A DNA stretch of 64,000 nt from Hyposmocoma kahamanoa (taxonomy: Eukaryota; Arthropoda; Insecta; Lepidoptera; Cosmopterigidae): positions 7,788,631 through 7,852,630 of the forward strand of contig NW_020653200.1 in NCBI RefSeq assembly GCF_003589595.1, written 5' to 3'. Shown here piece by piece: positions 21,583 to 32,900 of the stretch; within the stretch, counting starts at the first letter, position 1, and each line of letters starts with the position of its first letter. The notes beneath the pieces were generated by a model. That model was not told the origin of the DNA, made no database searches, and saw only the letters and a program-made list of their open reading frames with translations. The position numbers were made by a program, and so were the translations under genes.

Positions 21583-23305
21583 TTTGAAGCTAGCCGCTGA
21601 TGGCCTTGTTTGCGCCACCAGGTGAATGGGCGAGCTGAAGCCTCTTGATTTGTATACGATTTCCACGGGCCGCACCGCGTGAAATCGCGCCAACGCGCAA
21701 TGGGAAGGGGGCCGCTCAAAATCCAGCAGATCCAAAAACAGGCGACTATCGCCTGTTTTTGGATCTGCCGTGGTTCGGTAACTTCAAAGGTGCGAGTGAT
21801 CAGCGTCAATCAGCTAATATCTCGTGCGAAGATGAGTAAGCTTCATTTGCAATCCACCATCCAACAATTAGCTGCAAGGGTGCGTTGTTCTTCGATATAA
21901 TTATCGGGTGTTTCCTCAAGAAATCTATATTTGCAGGTTTCAGGCGTTGTTCTATTCTTAATACACCTTGTTCATCAAGAAAAGGGGTAAATGGGGATCT
22001 CAATTGCTCTATCTCTTCGGGGAATTCTATTTCTGGGAAAATTTGACACAAGTGATAAGTTCTTCTTCGCATTCCTCGTGATTATCAAATACAGGTAAGA
22101 TGTACTTACTCATTTTTTTTCATTTTAGGAACAACCATCTCTGTATCCAGGCGACAACTGCAAGTAGTTTCTCTAGGGATGAATATCTTCGTAATTGCTA
22201 AGATCTCGTCGCCATTATTGGTAGGTTTCACTGTAATTGTAGCGCAGGTTGTATAGTTTCTCGTTTCTCGATGCCACATTCTCACGATTTCCGTAGGTAG
22301 GTATTTTAAAAATCTTCGGTTTGGGTGTGATGGACCTGACCACTATAATTCTTTGACCAGGAGTCTTAAAAAAATATTATGTTGTGGGAGAAATAAATAA
22401 ATATAATTATTTGCATTTTAGTTTATCAGGTAGTAATCCTCGAGCTGCTAGATCGGCAGGATTCTATCTAGTTAGAATCGTGTTGTTGATATCGATTACG
22501 CAGTTTTCAACATACAGCTTCCATCACAATGGATCTCCTCGACGTAAGCGTAAATATTTTCAGGTTGTATGCTCATTGCGCTAGCAATGCGTTTGCAATT
22601 TGCTGACCAATACAGTAGCACACAGCTCTTATCGTGGTAAGGATAATTTCTTAATTGAAGTTACTTTCGTTTTTGCCATCAGCGTGATATTTCTACGCTT
22701 GAGTCGTCTATCACTCTACTGTCCGTCACTGCAGCGTAAGCAAATGCAGAGGCGTCTCAAATCTGTGTAGCTGTATTAATTCATGCCCATTTGTCGTTTC
22801 AATCAATTTGTCATCTCGGTAATTTAATTAGATTGAGTATTTTAATCTGCGATCGAAACTTATCCACTCATCACAATAATTGCTAAGTAAGTCTTCATCC
22901 CGAGACAAATCAAGAAATCAAAGTTGTTGTATAAAAAAATTTGCTAGCATACTTGGGGTCAAATAGAGACGCAATGACCGATAAGATATTTCACTTTGTG
23001 ATTCTCTTTTCCGCAACAATGTCTATATTACTCGTGGCTTGTTTATCTTCTCTCACATGCCAGGTTACTCCCAGTGTCTTTACTTTCTCATTTCTATTCA
23101 AGTATACTTCGGTACCGTTTGCTCGTCTCTCAGGTTAATCTCGTTTATTTTGTCACTGTTGGAACACCGTGTTTAAAGCTCAAATCTTTCTGCACTAGGT
23201 GGGCGTCTCCTCGTTTTGACCTTTAGATAAACAGTCGTCAAAGTATCTATTAATGATCGCTTTTGCTCGTTGAAGTTTCCTTATATACTTTTATCCCGTG
23301 AAACT
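21560..23305 (-). pseudogene. BEL/Pao LTR retrotransposon pol relic
   Basis: On the minus strand the fragments appear in the expected order. Near 23110-22950 is a late RT segment (LGVTWHV, ILSVIASLFDPKY). Near 22700-22600 is an RNase H approach (KVTSIKKLSLPR). At about 22460-22430 is NPADLAARGLLP, diagnostic of BEL/Pao. At 22072-21806 is FLDEQGVLRIEQRLK...KHPIII, the integrase zinc-finger approach. Many stops and frameshifts make it inactive. No LTRs were recognised. The 3' continuation below 21800 is unclear and contains a long palindrome. Confidence 0.78.
21726..21768. repeat. Perfect 20-bp inverted repeat with 3-base spacer
   Basis: GCAGATCCAAAAACAGGCGA, then CTA, then its exact reverse complement. 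It can form a very stable hairpin or cruciform and lies at the integrase end of the BEL/Pao relic. Confidence 0.95.
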
Positions 23306-23483
23306 AAATTATAATTTAACTTCTATGTCAATATTAAGAAATGTGCTACTTCATAGTTTGTCCTTATTTAACGGCAGAAATCATATCGTTTTAATAAATT
23401 GATAAATTTCCCGTAGGAACTCGTGGCTAAAAAAGCTTTACCAAAATATTTTTATGAATCAGCTCGCGTGAGGCGTTGCTACA

Positions 23484-23588
23484 TACACACATCAAAAAAA
23501 GTTTGCGATCACTTCGAAAAACTGAAATCTTTTTTTGTTACTGTAGATTATATTATGATTTTTTCTTCTTTTTAGATTCTTTATTTAA
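23484..23588 (+). mobile_element. Left end of Tc1-like element, truncated by the gap
   Basis: It starts CACACATCAAAAAAAGTTTG, the same terminus seen at 41366 and, inverted, at about 42163-42187. The remainder of this copy is in the gap. Confidence 0.65.
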
Positions 23589-23988
23589 NNNNNNNNNNNN
23601 NNNNNNNNNNNNNNNNNNNNNNNNNNNNNNNNNNNNNNNNNNNNNNNNNNNNNNNNNNNNNNNNNNNNNNNNNNNNNNNNNNNNNNNNNNNNNNNNNNNN
23701 NNNNNNNNNNNNNNNNNNNNNNNNNNNNNNNNNNNNNNNNNNNNNNNNNNNNNNNNNNNNNNNNNNNNNNNNNNNNNNNNNNNNNNNNNNNNNNNNNNNN
23801 NNNNNNNNNNNNNNNNNNNNNNNNNNNNNNNNNNNNNNNNNNNNNNNNNNNNNNNNNNNNNNNNNNNNNNNNNNNNNNNNNNNNNNNNNNNNNNNNNNNN
23901 NNNNNNNNNNNNNNNNNNNNNNNNNNNNNNNNNNNNNNNNNNNNNNNNNNNNNNNNNNNNNNNNNNNNNNNNNNNNNNNNNNNNNNNN
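23589..23988. other. Assembly gap of exactly 400 N
   Basis: The run of N is 400 bases. The 100 bases on its left are the exact reverse complement of those right of the second 400-N gap (41688-42087), so both gaps fall in copies of the same element. Confidence 0.99.
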
Positions 23989-24082
23989 ATTCAAAGAACC
24001 TATTGCAATAAAACGGCAATTTCATACTTTAACCCATCTTTAACCCCTAATATTAAGCCAATCCGATTTTTTTTATAATACT

Positions 24083-24385
24083 AAGTGACGGGACCATAAT
24101 ATTATATATCTATGGATGGGACAAACAGGTGGTGCGCCTGGTGTTAAGCGACACGCCTCCATAATCAGTTGTAGCACCACTAAGAGCTTTAAATCAGAAA
24201 GATCTGAGGGACACTGCCACTGCGTACATAAGTTGATAAGTCCCATTTGCCTATAATTTCCCCAGCATCCTTACACTTCGAAATCGGAACGCAGTAATGC
24301 TCACATTGCTCCTTGCCGGTAGAAATAGGTGACGTGGCAGTATTTCCCTGGACAGACTCTTACACAAGGAGTTCTACTGCTACTA
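24083..24385 (+). repeat. Dispersed ~300-bp repeat (family E), near full length
   Basis: It runs from AAGTGACGGGACCATAATAT through TTTAAATCAGAAAGATCTGA and CGGAACGCAGTAATGCTCAC to CACAAGGAGTTCTACTGCTA. A useful reference copy for the family. Confidence 0.82.
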
Positions 24386-24479
24386 ATATATGCTATATAT
24401 ATGCTATCTATTCGAATCAAAATCAATTCGAACAGACAGACAAAAAATTCTAAAATTTTGTATGCAACTAGTAGTGGCT

Positions 24480-25200
24480 ATCTCCAAAGGAGATCAAACA
24501 ATCGAGAGAAAACTTATGTTAAGTACTCCTCCGGAAGTAAACGAAGAGGCTGGCGGATATAAATGCTGACCATAGAATATTAGAAGCGGTCTGATCCGTT
24601 GTGAAAAAAAGGGTTGGAAGAAGCAAAGATCGCTATGTTTTCGACTTACAGATCTTGTCGGGTGACTCAGGAGGAACGCTTGCCGGTTGAGGAATGGGCG
24701 GAGGATCGTGATTTCTTGATTGCGATAGTGGCGTATGATCTCTCTCTCATTGCTGGCTGTTATTACGGCGTTGGTTGGCAGAAAGAGATCGTGGATACGA
24801 TGTTCTTTTCTACAGCACAGTGATGACACAAAGGAGATGGCGGAACGGGTAAGCGGGTAAGCTCTTATCCGACACGTCGTATGAGGACCGGGCAAGCGGC
24901 AGACGCGTGCATGCACAACGAGGACCGCCGAGTATCGTATGAGAAGGCACTGCTAGAATGGAGACAGGTATTCGAGTCTGGATCTTTCTTGGATGACGTG
25001 CATTGCACTTTGGCACACACATAATCAGCATAAGGAGTAGGGGAGAGTTTCGTTGGTCTCCCATGTCTGAGACGACTGTCCGTTCCTGCATTCCCTCTAA
25101 AAAGCAATAAGGCGAAACAACGTCAGGTTTTAGTGCGAGTCTGACAGAACCCTTTATCATCAAGAGTATCCAAGAGGATTATCTGATGTTAAAGTAAAGG
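24480..25200. other. Unassigned block of balanced base composition
   Basis: G+C is higher than in the flanks, and open frames occur on both strands (24494-24916 minus, 24614-24823 plus, 24810-25163 minus). None matches a family I know and there is no splice structure. It is probably decayed transposable-element coding sequence. Confidence 0.3.
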
Positions 25201-26620
25201 CTAGAGTAAACGACTGCAAAAAAATGCACGATGACCTCCCAGGTGACAATGAAGAGCAGAAATGATCACTGGGATAAGGAGACATGATTATGATATTATT
25301 ATAAGTCAAGAAATTGCGACATGGAAATAGCCCCAAGCAAGTATGCTAATATCTTTCAAGACTCGGTCCATACGGCCTATCTTGATAATACAAACAGTTT
25401 GGTTAATAGAGTCATTGTACTGCGAAGCGTATGTCAAAACATTACGCCAACTTTCGGTAATTCATGAACATTTGGACTTATATGACAGCTCAATGATAAT
25501 AGAAATTAATAAAAGAGGCAGGTAGTCTGTCAAGTCGACATAAAATTTTAGCTTCATGTTAAATTCTCACATTCTGACTGAAGTAGGGTCTACAAAAGAT
25601 ATTAGGGTTCTAGCCTTGTGGTAGGGAGTGTTATACTCGAGGTGTTCGTTGTGTTTTTACTTAATCCGTCCATTTGTTCTTTTTAACTGTATGTAACACC
25701 AAAAAACGATAGAGTAATAGCGATATAAATGATAACTGTTTTTGTACTGTAACGACCGAAAATCCGACATTTTTACTATTGAAATATAGCAGACGTCATA
25801 ACATTTGTTGGTTGAATGTAATATTTTAATGGCAGATTTTCAAACCAATTACTGTAAAAAGGCGTGCAAAGATTAATTTGCAATGCATTAAATCCGATCT
25901 TTCGCAATATTTTTCTATTTGCTTTCCACAGAGAGGCACCTTTATAGTATTTTATTATGTATTCATGTTGGCTGCGATTTGGGCATGCGGAATTTGTTTG
26001 TTGTTGCGTCAAGGTATCTTTTGTGAGTGGTTTGTACTCCTTTTTCTGCATTGCCAACTAATAATATCGTTTTCTTTCCCTTTTTGTAGTCTTATTGTCC
26101 GACTTTCCTTCTCAGTTTCTCAGAGTCTTGGTGCATCACTGCACGTATGTTTTCTTTATCCTGATATCAGCAAATAAATATGTTTGATACGAAAAGCAAT
26201 TTGTCTAGAACCTTTCAATGGATGCGAAAACACGTGAAACATGCAACTTTTTTATTATATATTAATCACGCAGGGCCACAGGTTTACCAATTTTCGGGAT
26301 ATGCTATACTACACTCACGAAATTCGAAGTTAACAAGATCGTTCAATTGTTTGTTGCGAGTCCTGACTTGAGATAAATTCCCAGATATACACACGACCAA
26401 CAATGAAATATGATCACGTTTAAAAAGAAAATTAGAATTTGTAAGAATAGTACGATTAAGTGAAGTAAGTATTTATGGTTACAGAGAGAAAAAATAACAC
26501 CGACATTCATTCAGAATATGTATATATTTAAATTAATGACTCTTTAAATTTGAAATTGTAGAGAATAGTTGAAATCAAGTCAAGAATAAAAAAATATGTT
26601 TTAGTGTAGGTGCGTGTAAA
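25200..26620. other. AT-rich upstream region of Rdl
   Basis: No exon, tRNA or repeat was recognised. Short open frames overlap on both strands without coding character. It could hold distal regulatory sequence for Rdl; nothing in it identifies a site. Confidence 0.4.
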
Positions 26621-26624
26621 TAAA

Positions 26625-26884
26625 ACATGAGCGGTGGCGTGAAGTCTGACTGTCTCGGCGTTGAGATACAGCGTTTAGTGTGTTTGTCGCTCGATAAGAC
26701 TCCTAGTGAGGATCCAGCGGAGTTGGTGTGAGCGGAAGAAAGCGGCCGGGCCGCGGTCGATAGGCAATCGAGCGCAGGCGCTCTCGTAACCGGAGCGACT
26801 GGGAGAAAACGCCAGTCCGCCGGCAGGTTGATACGCGGCTGCCGGCAGCCAGCGTCCGCCCGGGCGCAAGTGGACGCTCAAACC
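26625..26884 (+). promoter_or_regulatory. GC-rich Rdl 5' leader / promoter-proximal region
   Basis: A sharp rise in G+C and CpG starts near 26625 in otherwise AT-rich DNA and runs into the Rdl start codon. It probably holds the transcription start and the 5' untranslated leader. No TATA box is evident and the start site cannot be fixed from sequence alone. Confidence 0.45.
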
Positions 26885-26973
26885 ATGCAGACGAGCCGTC
26901 CCCGCGGCGTGCACAGCATCGCTCTCGTGCTGGCTCTCGCGATCGCTTGGATGCCGCACGCCGACCACGCCGC
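26885..26973 (+). CDS. Rdl: Rdl exon 1: signal peptide
   Basis: The ATG sits in the context CAAACCATGC. Residues 1-29 plus a split Ala codon encode a basic N-end (RPRG) and a hydrophobic core ([11 protein letters not shown]), a signal peptide. The donor is GTGAGT. The last two bases (GC) join G of exon 2 to restore Ala, giving ...DHAA-GAGGGG, as expected for a lepidopteran RDL. Confidence 0.9.
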
Positions 26974-29900
26974 GTGAGTATCGTCCCAAGTTATGCTGGT
27001 CACTGTCCTTCTTTACAGATGTGTGGCGAGAGAACATGCGTCACTCTGACTTCTTGTGCACCTCACGTAATCGTGAAGCCCTATCGTACACATGTAAATC
27101 TTTCAAAGCATTGCCATTCGCATTAACTATTAAAATCACATCTCATTTGTTTATAATATTATTAACATGAGGCCTTATGTTAGTAGATCCGTATTAAACA
27201 ATGCTAATAAAGTTTCAATTGAAATGTATGCCAAGTCAACTGATTTTAATTTAACCTGTTTAGTACTGTTTAATGCCCAATTATAACACTTTTAATTTCG
27301 AAGTTAGCAAAAGTGTCTAAGAATATGTACACGTTTTTAAGTGCGTGCACCAATTACATATTCGGGTGTACTTATGTACATATATCCCCATACTTAATCA
27401 TACACGAGCGAAATTAGATGCAATAATATTTTATAAGTTGTTTGGGAATAATTTCGAAGTACGTTTTATTGGTCTGTTACCCTGGATAGTTAATGTTATG
27501 ATTAACGATTAAGGAATAAAGACAGTCTTGTATGTCGCTTTACGAGTTATATGGTGATTTCCAGTATCACGTCAAACTGCGATGTTTCCCGAAAGATGAA
27601 AAACTCAATTATGTATGCGCGATTGACGCAGTACATGCATGTCTTCGTGTAAACGAACACATAAAATTAAACATTAAGTTCCGCGTAAATCAAATTGCAA
27701 CCGCTTTCAAATTTAATTACAATTTAAATAACACGGTACTACACAATAATTTTATAAACAATATAAAAAAGTTCCATCAATTTGGAACATTTTTACCTTC
27801 GTCTATCTTTGCTTTTACTTTAATAAAACTGTAAGGGTAATCAAATTGTTTATAGATATTTTATTTCTAATTTGAAAGAAAATTGTAAATTCAAAGTTGT
27901 CAATGTACTTGAGTAAAGTAGAACAATAAATAGTCGAGTGGAAAAAATTAAAAAAATTAAACAATTCTACGAGTATATCTATTTATCGTACTTTCAACGT
28001 TCAGCGTTGTATTAATAATATAAAATAAAATAATACAAAAGGACAAAATAAATACTAGTACTGCGTAACTTAAACTATTGTATAACTTGTAGTTTATGGC
28101 TCATTATATGCCAGAGTGGTGTGGAGAATAGTATATATTTTTCTTTATTTTGACTTTTTGAACTACAGGTCTTTTGCGCACATCTTAAGTAGATAGAGAA
28201 CCTCAAGAAGCAGGTTAAACCATGTGTTTATTATGTAATATATAAGCTGAATTCTTTAGACACACGATCAACCTAATGGCAAAAAATTCACACTACAATT
28301 TTCTAAAATCATTTTCGGAGTAATTCGGGTGTACGGAAACCAGCGAATACAATTACTCTAGGGAAAGTTTTTAATCCAGTAAAAGCTTATTTTAATGGTT
28401 AAGGTAGATTTAACTGGACTCGTTGGGTACGATTACGACGTTCTGCTACCGACATGTTAACATTCAAGAGCATATTAACCTTGACTCTTTGGAATGGACC
28501 TTTCTTATCGCATGCGGTAGATACAGACTTGAATTCAAATCTAAGAGCGGTTACATATGGCGACTTTTAGCAGCGATGCAGTCGCTAATCGTCTACCTTT
28601 AAACTCGCGATTTTAACAGCGATGCAAGCGAGCGACTGTATCGGTACAAACGCGCGATTGCATCGCTACACTTGAGATTTACATCGCGCGCTTGTATCGC
28701 TGTAGTCGCGCCTTTGCATTGATGCAATTGCCTATAAATCACAAGTGTAGCAATAGAATCGCGCGTTTGCATCGCTGCTAAAACTCTTAATTGCCAGATG
28801 ACGTGCTTTTGATTCTGTACTCGTTTTCTTGATAAACATCCGATAATTCGTAATGTAGATTTATTATCACTGCGTGACCATAGTCATATTTATAAACTGA
28901 ATATTTAATTGCAATAGCGAATTGGCGAAGGAGAACATTACAACACTAATAAGGAATTGTCAACTTCTGTAAAACTCGCTTAGCTGCGTAGGTTGAATCT
29001 TGGAAAATAAATAATAATGTACCCACGTTTTGAAATTCATCCGTTCATATACGACTTTTAAATAGTATCGCATAGAAAAATGCACTACTTTTTAACCACT
29101 AAATATAGCAAATTAAATATTTAGGTAGTATTTACGGGCAATAATAAATTATGCTACAAAACAGTACAGTGTACTAAAAAACCGACCTCAAAAGTCATTC
29201 ATCCCCTAATTTGCCTCCCTTAGAGGTGGAATATTTTCTTCAAATTTAAATGGGACCACATCTGAGATACCTTCTTTCCAACAAAAAAAAAAGAATCATC
29301 AAAATTGGTTCACAAATGGCCGGAGTTATCGCGTGACATACATATAAAAAAAACATACATTCGAATTGAGAAATTCCTCTTTTTTGAAGTTAAAACTAAT
29401 ACATTAAATAAAAAAATAAAATAAAATTCTTTATTGAATAACACATATACTTACTTGAACTAGGAGAACCCTGTAAAAAGTGCTAATTATACAGGTGACT
29501 ATATGATTATATTATAAACAAAAAAATAATAATTAAACAAATAAATGCAAATCATATACCTATACGCTTAAATTAGACAACATTTATTTTGGGATGATTA
29601 ATAAATTCTCTGTATCATCCTATTACATATTTTGAAGGAATTCTTGGAGAATTTTCTTAACCTTTTTGCATTGACTTACAATTATATGGACGTTGGGTCC
29701 GCGCTAAAAAGTGTCCGAACTTACAGGGCGTTAAAATCGTATACAGAGCGTCATTCACGCTTTAGTCTTCGTTTGTTTTACTGACAGCGAAGCAAGCAAA
29801 ATTAGACAGTACTGCGATGACATTACAATTTAAATTCACTTTTTAGCCTTTTCATATTCCTTTACATGTCACTACGTTTAAATAGGTTGACTTGGGACAT

Positions 29901-32900
29901 TTTTTTCGTGGTTTTTGTATTAGACCCGTCGTCCATTATATATTTCTAAGTTAATGCCTTTTTGTAACAAAAATGATATATGGCCAGTTTGGCGTTTAAT
30001 TTATTGTACAAAAATGACCCAAGTATAACAAAAAATCTGGAAATAAACACATGTTTTGATGATACAATTTTGGGGCAGACAATATCTTTCCGTCTTTTGT
30101 TACTGTTTTCAGTACTATGTGGGAGTGCAAAGTGCTGTTTGAGAACCGTGGACTTAATAAATAATTGCCTTACAGTTAGTACCTTACACGACTTATACAG
30201 AATGTCGATGGGGTAAAGGACAGGGCGGAAGGTAGAGACCTTTAGAACCACTCGCTGGGCTCTCTCAACGATTAGTAATGAAGTTTTAGTAATACCACCC
30301 CAAGATGTAATGCAATATGTAATAATTGATTGACATAATATGGCACAATAAACTTGCCTGATTATTTTAAAATCAGCAAAAGCGCATAGTTTTTTAAACA
30401 CATACATTAGCTTACGGATTCAACCGCTTAGTGTTTCGATAAGGTGCTTAAAAGAGAGGTTATGATCTATTATAACACCTAAATACTTTACCTTGTTAGT
30501 AATAGCAATGTCTGGACACTTGCACAGGTTGTTAGTAGTCTCCTTACAATCGTGAGCATAAAGTTGTGTGTTAGTTATAGTAGACTTTGGTTTTCGCATA
30601 TCGAACTGCATGAAACTAGTTTTATCCGTGTTTAGTGTTAATAAATGTTGCTGGAGCCAGTTACTTACGACATTGAATACTCGCTGAGCATACTGATAGA
30701 CTTCCTTATCAGAGTTAGCAGAAAAAAGCAGAACAGTTTCATCAGCATAGGATATGATCTTCCCACCATCTAATTTTAGATTACAAAGGTCATTCATGTA
30801 GATCAGAAACACAATGGGGCCTAAAATATTTCCTTGGGGAATTTAAAATGCAGTACTCTTGAGATCAGAACTGATAACGTCACCTATTTGACACATTGGG
30901 AGTGGTTCTCCAGATAATCTGCAAGTAATTTTAGCTGTATACCTCTTATACCTAGCGATTCAAGCTTCTGTAATAGGATGGGTATATAAACTGTATCAAA
31001 AGCTTTCGCGAGGTCCAGAAATATCACCACTGTTTTGTTACCCTTATCAAGTTCCCTTGCCAAAAAACCACTCGACTATGTCATTGAATAACATTTTAAT
31101 TTACTAGATCGTTAATACTTCTAAGTTTCCTATGTGTTTGCATAGAGTATACATAGCTTTAAAAATCTCTCCCGAAGCGGTGCTTATTCAAAATGTCAGA
31201 GACAAAATCTCTTTCATTATTTTGTTCTTTCTTTTTATGTATAGAGTTTCTCTCAGTAATTTTACTCTGTTATGCAAAAATGCATCAGAATATTCTTCAA
31301 TTAAGCAAAAGCAACAAAATTATAATAGTGCCCAGTATGATTTGCTCTACCACCTACTTATAAATTATAAATAGATATTTCCAGAGTTGCTCGAAAACAT
31401 GATACTATTTGGCAACCTTTCAGAAATAAGTACATGTTCGACGTAGACTTTACATTAAAGGCTTTTGCAAAGGTCAACTATTATCAGTTCCGTTGACTTC
31501 TTCTTTTCTGTAATACTTATAAAAAGATATATGTATGTACCTACTACCCACCTATAAATCTTTTTAGTAAATTTATGTATTAGTGTACGCAAATGATACA
31601 TCGACTGTGTAAATTTCTTCATTTTGTAAAGTTGTCAAAATTGAGATAGTACCGGTTGCCAGTTCACAGTAGATATTGCATTGCATTTGAATGCAACAAA
31701 ATGAAAAAAAAAAAAATAATAATACAAAATTTATAAGTTACAAAAAATTTGGTACGTAAGTTAAAGCCTTTCTTAATTTAATTGTTTTTCTTATTTTGTA
31801 CTTATACGTCTTATATAAAGTAAATAAATAAGTAAATTACATCGAATTGTGACTGTTGGGTAAAATTATTATCCTTTATGAAATAATTACATGATGTCAG
31901 TACAGAGTACTAAAAAACGCCTCAAAAGATCCTGGAATTATATCTACGAGTATTTGCCAAGTTTTATTGAAAACTGGATTCATCGCCTAGTTTACCACTC
32001 TTAGAGGGGGAATATTTTCTTCAAATTTAGTTGGGACTGAAGTTCCGTCTTTCCAACAAAAAAAGAATCATCAGAATCGGTTCACAAATGAGTTATCGCG
32101 TAACATACATACAAAAAAACGTACAAATTGAGAACCTTCACCTTTTTTAAGGCGGTTAAAAAGAAAACGAAGATAAATTAGTATCTTAGTATCAAGTATG
32201 GCCTCCTCTTATCAAGATGACTTCTGCAATCAATCAAGGTTTTCAAGAGTTCTTGGGGAATATGTTCAAATTCGGCCTTAAAACAGTTTTAAGTAAATGA
32301 ATATTCTGTGGGACTGGACGTACAGCTCTTACATGCCGTCTTAGAATATCCCGCAGATGCTCAATAGCTTTGAGTACGGGACTTCGTGTGGGCCAATCTA
32401 AACGGAGAATCCTGATTTTAGTTAGGTAAGCGTCTACTTCGCCCGCTCGTTGTGTTCGAGCATTACCATCCATGAAGACAGCAGCACCTGGGAAGGTTGA
32501 TGCTGGTTGTGCGTAAGGAATTAGGACTTCCATTTATTAAGAGAACCATATTCAGTGTAAACTAACTCCGTACACTCCCGATTTCGTAAATTTTTGGATC
32601 AAAATATATCAGTCGTCTCTGGGCTCAACTTTCTCGAGTTTGGTCTCCTTTTGAATGTAGATCTGACATCGTGTCCAGGTCCTCTGAACAGTAGAACGAC
32701 CGATACCAAACAATTCAAATATATAAAATTGAGTAAATCGTTCTTTAAGAAGTCTTTATATATAATAATCGTTATTATTTTGTCTGCCATTGTAGGTATA
32801 GTACAAAATTTGTCACGAAAATACAATTTTAATAAGAGGGCAGCAATGTCAATAAACTAACAATAACAAGCAATGATAAAACAGCAATATTTTCATTACA

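Noticed and set aside
23476..24078. Open frames spanning the runs of N (also 41680-42123)
   Set aside because: The frames are open only because N codons contain no stops.
26675..27037. 120-codon minus-strand frame in the GC-rich Rdl leader
   Set aside because: Shadow of the GC-rich leader and exon 1 on the other strand; no domain and no support.
27532..27834. 100-codon plus-strand frame just inside Rdl intron 1
   Set aside because: AT-rich, Asn/Lys/Phe-heavy composition, no recognisable motif, no splice context; probably chance.
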